This document shows positions 6,109 through 8,714 of a DNA stretch of 8,714 nucleotides, piece after piece; the first letter of the stretch is position 1; each line of letters opens with the position of its first letter. The notes beneath the pieces were generated by a model, which saw only the letters and a list, made by a program, of their open reading frames with translations, searched no databases and was not told the DNA's origin. The position numbers were made by a program, and so were the translations under genes. This DNA comes from Candidatus Woesearchaeota archaeon (lineage in GTDB: Archaea > Nanobdellota > Nanobdellia > Woesearchaeales > UBA11576): the NCBI GenBank assembly GCA_016219765.1, contig JACRKM010000041.1:1-8714 (forward strand), in the 5' to 3' direction.

Positions 6109-6130
6109 CGTCACTGATTCGTCACTGATT
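6109..6130. repeat. 11-bp tandem repeat at the aIF5A transcription start
   Basis: CGTCACTGATT occurs twice in direct tandem (6109-6119 and 6120-6130), between the TATA box and the start codon. The predicted transcription start (about 25 bases past the box) falls inside it. A one-helical-turn repeat here could be a regulator site or a slippage duplication. Confidence 0.7.
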
Positions 6131-6139
6131 TGACAGCTC

Positions 6140-6147
6140 TATATAAA
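6140..6147 (-). promoter_or_regulatory. TATA box of the aIF5A-eL40 unit
   Basis: TTTATATA on the minus strand matches the archaeal box A consensus well. It lies about 60 bases before the aIF5A start, predicting a leader of about 30-35 bases. Confidence 0.7.
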
Positions 6148-6257
6148 GATTATGGTGGAAACCTTCGTGTGTTTTCCTCGACGGCAGTTCTTTCCTGGCA
6201 GAGCAACGCCAAATGTTCCAGTTTGTAACGCTAGCGATGAGCCAGCACACCATAACA

Positions 6258-6265
6258 TTTAAATA
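6258..6265 (+). promoter_or_regulatory. TATA box of the Sm-like/eL37 operon
   Basis: TTTAAATA lies 67-74 bases before ATG 6332. Initiation about 25 bases downstream would leave a leader of roughly 40 bases including the strong ribosome binding site. About 110 bases separate it from the divergent aIF5A TATA box; I see no further motif I can name between them. Confidence 0.6.
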
Positions 6266-6317
6266 TGTCCCACAAATACGCAATAAATACAAGATAGGCT
6301 TTTATTATTTGTTTTGC

Positions 6318-6323
6318 GGAGGA
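6318..6323 (+). promoter_or_regulatory. strong ribosome binding site of the Sm-like gene
   Basis: GGAGGA ends 8 bases before ATG 6332. It fixes the start there, not at the in-frame TTG at 6314, which would lie upstream of the site. Confidence 0.85.
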
Positions 6324-6331
6324 TTGTTCAA

Positions 6332-6556
6332 ATGGATGCCACAAGACCATTAGATGCGCTTAATGTTTCAAGAAATAAAAGAATCCTTGTTGAATTGAAG
6401 AATGGCAGACAATTCATCGGTCTCCTTCGGTCATTTGACATACATATCAACATCGTTTTGGAAGATGCTGAAGAGCACGTTGAAGGTGAACTCAAGCGAA
6501 AGCTTGGTGTAGTATTCCTGCGCGGAGATACAATTATCCTGATATCTCCTGCATAA
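6332..6556 (+). CDS. Sm-like (LSm) RNA-binding protein
   Basis: Archaeal Sm-like protein of 74 residues, a family that forms hexa- or heptameric rings binding U-rich single-stranded RNA. The Sm1 motif spans about residues 15-47, including VELKNGRQFIGLL and the FD.HINIVLEDAEE stretch with the RNA-contacting D and N. The Sm2 motif is LGVVFLRGDTIILISP (58-73), whose RGD is typical. Its length and motifs match archaeal SmAP1-type proteins, with no C-terminal extension. It is followed after 31 bases by eL37 on the same strand, a pairing found in many archaea that suggests coupling with ribosome production. Confidence 0.95.
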   Translation: MDATRPLDALNVSRNKRILVELKNGRQFIGLLRSFDIHINIVLEDAEEHVEGELKRKLGVVFLRGDTIILISPA

Positions 6557-6587
6557 GATCTTCAAAACTTAGAGGCTCTGATTTACC

Positions 6588-6779
6588 ATGTCAAAAGGAA
6601 CTGCTTCTATGGGTGTCAGAAGCGGCAAGAAAACCCACTTATACTGCCGCCGTTGTGGAAAGCACACCTTCCACAAACGCAAGAAGAGATGCGCAAGCTG
6701 CGGATATGGCAAAACCAGCAAAGTCCGCTCATACACCTGGCAGAAGAAGAAAACGCTAAAACGCGTACGAAAGCAGTGA
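6588..6779 (+). CDS. rpl37e: ribosomal protein eL37
   Basis: Zinc-binding large-subunit ribosomal protein of 63 residues. The N-terminal [17 protein letters not shown] is typical of the family. Four cysteines, C20/C23 and C35/C38, form two CxxC knuckles, with [12 protein letters not shown] between them, followed by the conserved [14 protein letters not shown] and a basic tail. All ligands are present and the length is normal. GAGG lies 12 bases before the ATG, a distant match, and translational coupling to the Sm-like gene is possible. Confidence 0.96.
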   Translation: MSKGTASMGVRSGKKTHLYCRRCGKHTFHKRKKRCASCGYGKTSKVRSYTWQKKKTLKRVRKQ

Positions 6780-6855
6780 TTGTCTCATTGTTCTATAAAA
6801 TTTTCAAGGTTGCGCGGTTCTTTAATTGCACGGTTTTCTGCATTTGTCAGCAATT

Positions 6856-6888
6856 GCCGGCGTCATTGAAAAGTCCAATAGTGCCGGC
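6856..6888. repeat. hairpin ahead of the glycosyltransferase gene
   Basis: GCCGGC at 6856-6861 pairs with GCCGGC at 6883-6888. Counting two G-T pairs, the stem continues through GTCATTG/CAATAGT to about 13 bp with a single mismatch and a 7-base loop. It lies in the 180-bp gap between eL37 and the glycosyltransferase, with no clear T-run directly after it, so a terminator role for eL37 is only possible. Confidence 0.45.
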
Positions 6889-6911
6889 ACGCAGACTGGT
6901 GGTATGCGATG

Positions 6912-6923
6912 TATTAAAATAAT
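6912..6923 (+). promoter_or_regulatory. possible TATA box of the glycosyltransferase gene
   Basis: TATTAAAATAAT lies about 37-48 bases before ATG 6960. A start 25 bases downstream would fall just before the GGGAGG site, so the leader would be very short. Weak evidence beyond base composition and spacing. Confidence 0.35.
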
Positions 6924-6943
6924 CGCTCATCATTTACTTCACA

Positions 6944-6949
6944 GGGAGG
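6944..6949 (+). promoter_or_regulatory. ribosome binding site of the glycosyltransferase
   Basis: GGGAGG ends 10 bases before ATG 6960 and supports that start. Confidence 0.75.
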
Positions 6950-6959
6950 CATTGTTTGT

Positions 6960-7484
6960 ATGGAACCGGGCATTAGTTTATGCATGATAGTAAAAAATGA
7001 ATCGCAGTATCTCCGACCCTGCCTCGAATCGATCAAACCTTTTGTTGATGAACTGATCATTGTCGATACCGGCAGTGCCGATGATACGATCGCTATCGCA
7101 AAGGAGTTTGGTGCGAAAGTATCCTCATTTGTATGGTGCGATGATTTTAGCGCTGCGCGAAATGAAAGCCTAAAATACGCAACGAAGGAATGGATTCTTG
7201 TTCTTGATGCCGACGAACAACTGATTTCATCAGACATTAATGCACTCAAGACTCTTCTGCAGGACCCTTCGCTCAAGGCAAGCGAGGTTCTTGGCTTTCA
7301 GCTAGACCAACGGACGTATTCCAAGGTCTCAACACCCAAGTCACTGCCGAATCTCGTGAAACACCCGCTCGTTAGCAAATACCCGTACTACGTTTCGCAT
7401 AAACTTGTGCGCCTTTTCAAAAACACACCCAAGATCAGCTATCGATACACTATCCACGAGCTTGTCGAGCCTTCGATCCGCTAA
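6960..7484 (+). CDS. family 2 glycosyltransferase domain, cut by in-frame TAA
   Basis: N-terminal 174 residues of a GT2 (GT-A fold) glycosyltransferase that would transfer a sugar from a nucleotide donor to an envelope glycan, glycolipid or protein. It opens with the typical ISLCMIVKNE (5-14), then VDTGSADDT (35-43), FVWCDDFSAARNES (57-70) and the metal/donor motif LDADEQ (82-87, D83 and D85). This is the WaaE/SunS-like pattern. IHELVEPSIR precedes a TAA at 7482-7484. The same frame continues without any shift for 170 codons with clear protein character (HQGKILDSSIVIHHFG...), so TAA occupies one internal codon of a once 345-residue protein. The 174-residue product retains the donor-binding core but lacks the end of the catalytic domain, including the IHHFG segment, and all of the TPR part. 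A nonsense mutation or an assembly error are the likely explanations. Confidence 0.85.
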   Translation: MEPGISLCMIVKNESQYLRPCLESIKPFVDELIIVDTGSADDTIAIAKEFGAKVSSFVWCDDFSAARNESLKYATKEWILVLDADEQLISSDINALKTLLQDPSLKASEVLGFQLDQRTYSKVSTPKSLPNLVKHPLVSKYPYYVSHKLVRLFKNTPKISYRYTIHELVEPSIR

Positions 7485-7997
7485 CATCAGGGAAAAATTC
7501 TTGATTCTTCCATAGTAATCCACCACTTTGGGCTGCTCAAGCCAGCCTCATTTGTTAGCAAGAAGATTAAGACGTATCTTGACCTTATCAAAAAACAGCT
7601 CGCCGCTGATCCTGAAAATGTCAGATTCCTCTACCTTGCGGGCCTTGCAAGCCTTGAAGAAAAGAAGGAAGATGAAGCGTTGCAGTATTTTTTTGAAGTG
7701 GTTAAGCGCGATCCCTCCTACAAGCTAGTCCATTCAGAAATAGCGAAGGTCTACCTTGGACGAGAAGAGTACGATCTGGCACGGCAGTATTTCGAAACCT
7801 GCGCAAGCATCCATCCTGAAAATCCGTCGCCGATCAACAATCTTTCAGTCACATTAATGCACCAGGGAAAATTCGACGAAGCGATCCAAGTCCTCAAGAA
7901 ACACGTCGAAGTCTTCCCAGAGAATGTTCATTTGCGCCGCAACTTAACGATCGCACAAGAGAAATTGAAAGAAACACGCACACAATTTCATCGATAA
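7485..7997 (+). pseudogene. C-terminal part of the glycosyltransferase with TPR repeats, separated by TAA
   Basis: In-frame continuation of the glycosyltransferase at 6960. It begins HQGKILDSSIVIHHFGLLK, which completes the GT2 catalytic domain, then has helical repeats of TPR type to the end. The clearest are LYLAGLASLEEKKEDEALQY, IAKVYLGREEYDLARQYF and NLSVTLMHQGKFDEAIQVL, each with the TPR small-residue and aromatic spacing. GT2-TPR fusions are common in archaea and bacteria, and the TPR part probably binds a partner or acceptor. No start codon with a ribosome binding site lies just after the TAA. The first usable one (TTG 7680) is inside a repeat, so independent translation is unlikely. 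The stop (7995-7997) is 2 bp from the convergent eS8 stop. Confidence 0.8.
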
Positions 7998-8002
7998 ATT
8001 TA
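7995..8002. other. palindrome carrying both convergent stop codons
   Basis: TAAATTTA contains the TAA of the glycosyltransferase frame (7995-7997) and the TAA of eS8 on the other strand (8000-8002). No room is left for a separate terminator, so each transcript must run into the opposite gene before ending. Confidence 0.7.
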
Positions 8003-8380
8003 TTCGATAAGAACTGCGTTCACAACACTATCCTGACCCGGCCTTGATGTCACGCGGGCTTTGCCTTTATCAGTGCTGATAACACAACCCTTTGTAAGGA
8101 TATTTCGCCGTACAAAGTGGCGATTTGCCGGATTGTCAACAATTGTGAGAATCTTTGCCTGAACAAATCTTTTGCTCTTTGGGTCAAGAACGTTCGCGGT
8201 GTTTGCTGAAAGCAGCTTATTCTTTTGATTGCCGCCAAGCACTCGAACGCTTTTCTTCTTCATGTCAGCTAATTTTGTCAGTGTCGGGTTGCTTCCTAAC
8301 TCAAACTGCTTCTTTTTCCGAAACTGCTTGTACTTAGCTCCGGTTGGGCTTTTTTTTGCCTTCGCTTGTGAAAGTGCCAT
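8000..8380 (-). CDS. rps8e: ribosomal protein eS8
   Basis: Small-subunit ribosomal protein of 126 residues, the usual archaeal length. Family landmarks are KKKQFELGSNPTLT (22-35), the VRVLGGNQKNKLLSAN stretch (45-60), ANVLDPKSK (62-70), NPANRHFVRRNILTKG (83-98) and the C-terminal ARVTSRPGQDSVVNAVLIE. The N-terminus is Lys-rich, as expected for an rRNA-binding protein. It appears to be a single-gene unit, convergent with the glycosyltransferase. The TATA box is close enough that the message is probably leaderless, in keeping with no Shine-Dalgarno site. Confidence 0.96.
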   Translation of the reverse strand: MALSQAKAKKSPTGAKYKQFRKKKQFELGSNPTLTKLADMKKKSVRVLGGNQKNKLLSANTANVLDPKSKRFVQAKILTIVDNPANRHFVRRNILTKGCVISTDKGKARVTSRPGQDSVVNAVLIE

Positions 8381-8406
8381 GTTCTGTGGTGTTGGATTTG
8401 CGGGTG

Positions 8407-8414
8407 ATTTATAA
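8407..8414 (-). promoter_or_regulatory. TATA box of eS8
   Basis: TTATAAAT on the minus strand lies 27-34 bases before ATG 8380, the spacing of leaderless archaeal genes. Confidence 0.65.
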
Positions 8415-8468
8415 GCTTTGCTCTCGTGTTGGCTCTGTCCTGAATCTCAATCAAAGAGCACATGTTCA

Positions 8469-8714
8469 TATTTGTTAGCGGCGCCGCCACGGGCCTGCGA
8501 GCGAACGCCACCGTTTGATATGGAAACGTCTTACGTGTCATTGTGTTGAGAAGCGTTTGGCTCTCTCATGATTATTCCTGGGACATCTGACATCCCTGAG
8601 GGAACCCTGTCAGATGTCCTATCCGTTCGACGCCAGACAGGTTTCCCTCAAAATAATTCCGTATGATTATTTCGAAGGTGACCGCAGCGAAGCGAAGGTC
8701 GCCTGATGTTGCCA
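8469..8714. repeat. second, diverged copy of the 3786-4023 element family, cut by window edge
   Basis: TATTTGTTAGC (8469-8479) matches the outer repeat of the first element with one base missing. It is followed by GCGCCGCCAC, four bases, and CTGCGAGC (8481-8502), which matches 3813-3834 at 20 of 22 positions with the same spacing. The bases between these blocks in the first copy (3799-3812) are mostly absent here. Beyond 8502 I see no clear similarity, but the DNA is again full of inverted repeats: 8581-8592 with 8608-8619, 8597-8611 with 8636-8650, and 8676-8683 with 8697-8704. No open reading frame is convincing. The far end lies outside the window. Confidence 0.6.
8581..8619. repeat. perfect 12-bp hairpin in the right-edge element
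   Basis: GGACATCTGACA (8581-8592) pairs exactly with TGTCAGATGTCC (8608-8619) around a 15-base loop that itself contains TCCC/GGGA. Positions 8597-8611 can instead pair with 8636-8650 (14 of 15), so the two stems exclude each other. Confidence 0.75.

Noticed and set aside
7482..7484. Recoding of the stop as a non-standard amino acid
   Set aside because: Archaeal pyrrolysine uses TAG and selenocysteine uses TGA; this is TAA. No other gene in the window has an internal TAA, so a genome-wide reassignment is not supported.
8296..8541. 81-codon minus-strand frame overlapping the start of eS8
   Set aside because: It spans the eS8 promoter and the edge of the repeat element out of frame with eS8 and has no recognisable protein features.

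Overview
The window is archaeal. It carries archaeal/eukaryotic-type versions of prolyl-tRNA synthetase, the hypusine-modified factor aIF5A, an Sm-like protein and ribosomal proteins eL37, eL40 and eS8. Upstream of most genes there are AT-rich TATA (box A) elements instead of bacterial -35/-10 promoters. Small genes, tight spacing, a short eL40 and a surface protein of a style I associate with Woesearchaeota-like DPANN genomes suggest a DPANN archaeon, but that placement is inference.

Layout. 167-1381 (-): signal-peptide, C-terminally anchored surface protein with two beta-rich domains. 1488-3741 (-): trmJ-like tRNA methyltransferase followed by proS, an evident two-gene operon for tRNA modification and charging. 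3778-4031: a 238-bp palindromic insertion with 14-bp perfect terminal inverted repeats and an 8-bp target duplication, i.e. a MITE-like non-autonomous element, sitting right against the trmJ promoter. 4053-5252 (-): site-2-protease-type membrane metalloprotease with a PDZ domain. 5354-5395: terminator-like hairpin. 5453-6081 (-): aIF5A then eL40 (53 residues, easily missed). 6332-6779 (+): divergent operon of an Sm-like protein and eL37. 6960-7997 (+): GT2 glycosyltransferase fused to a TPR domain, cut by an in-frame TAA at 7482-7484. 8000-8380 (-): eS8, convergent with it and only 2 bp away. 8469 to the right edge: a second, diverged and hairpin-rich relative of the 3786-4023 element, running off the window.

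Most genes serve translation: tRNA charging (ProS), tRNA methylation (TrmJ), elongation (aIF5A), RNA chaperoning (Sm) and the ribosome (eL37, eL40, eS8). The other three are envelope-linked: the surface protein, the membrane protease and the glycosyltransferase. The least ordinary content is the pair of related structured mobile-like repeats, the broken glycosyltransferase, and three 11-12-bp tandem duplications in regulatory or 3'-end sequence.
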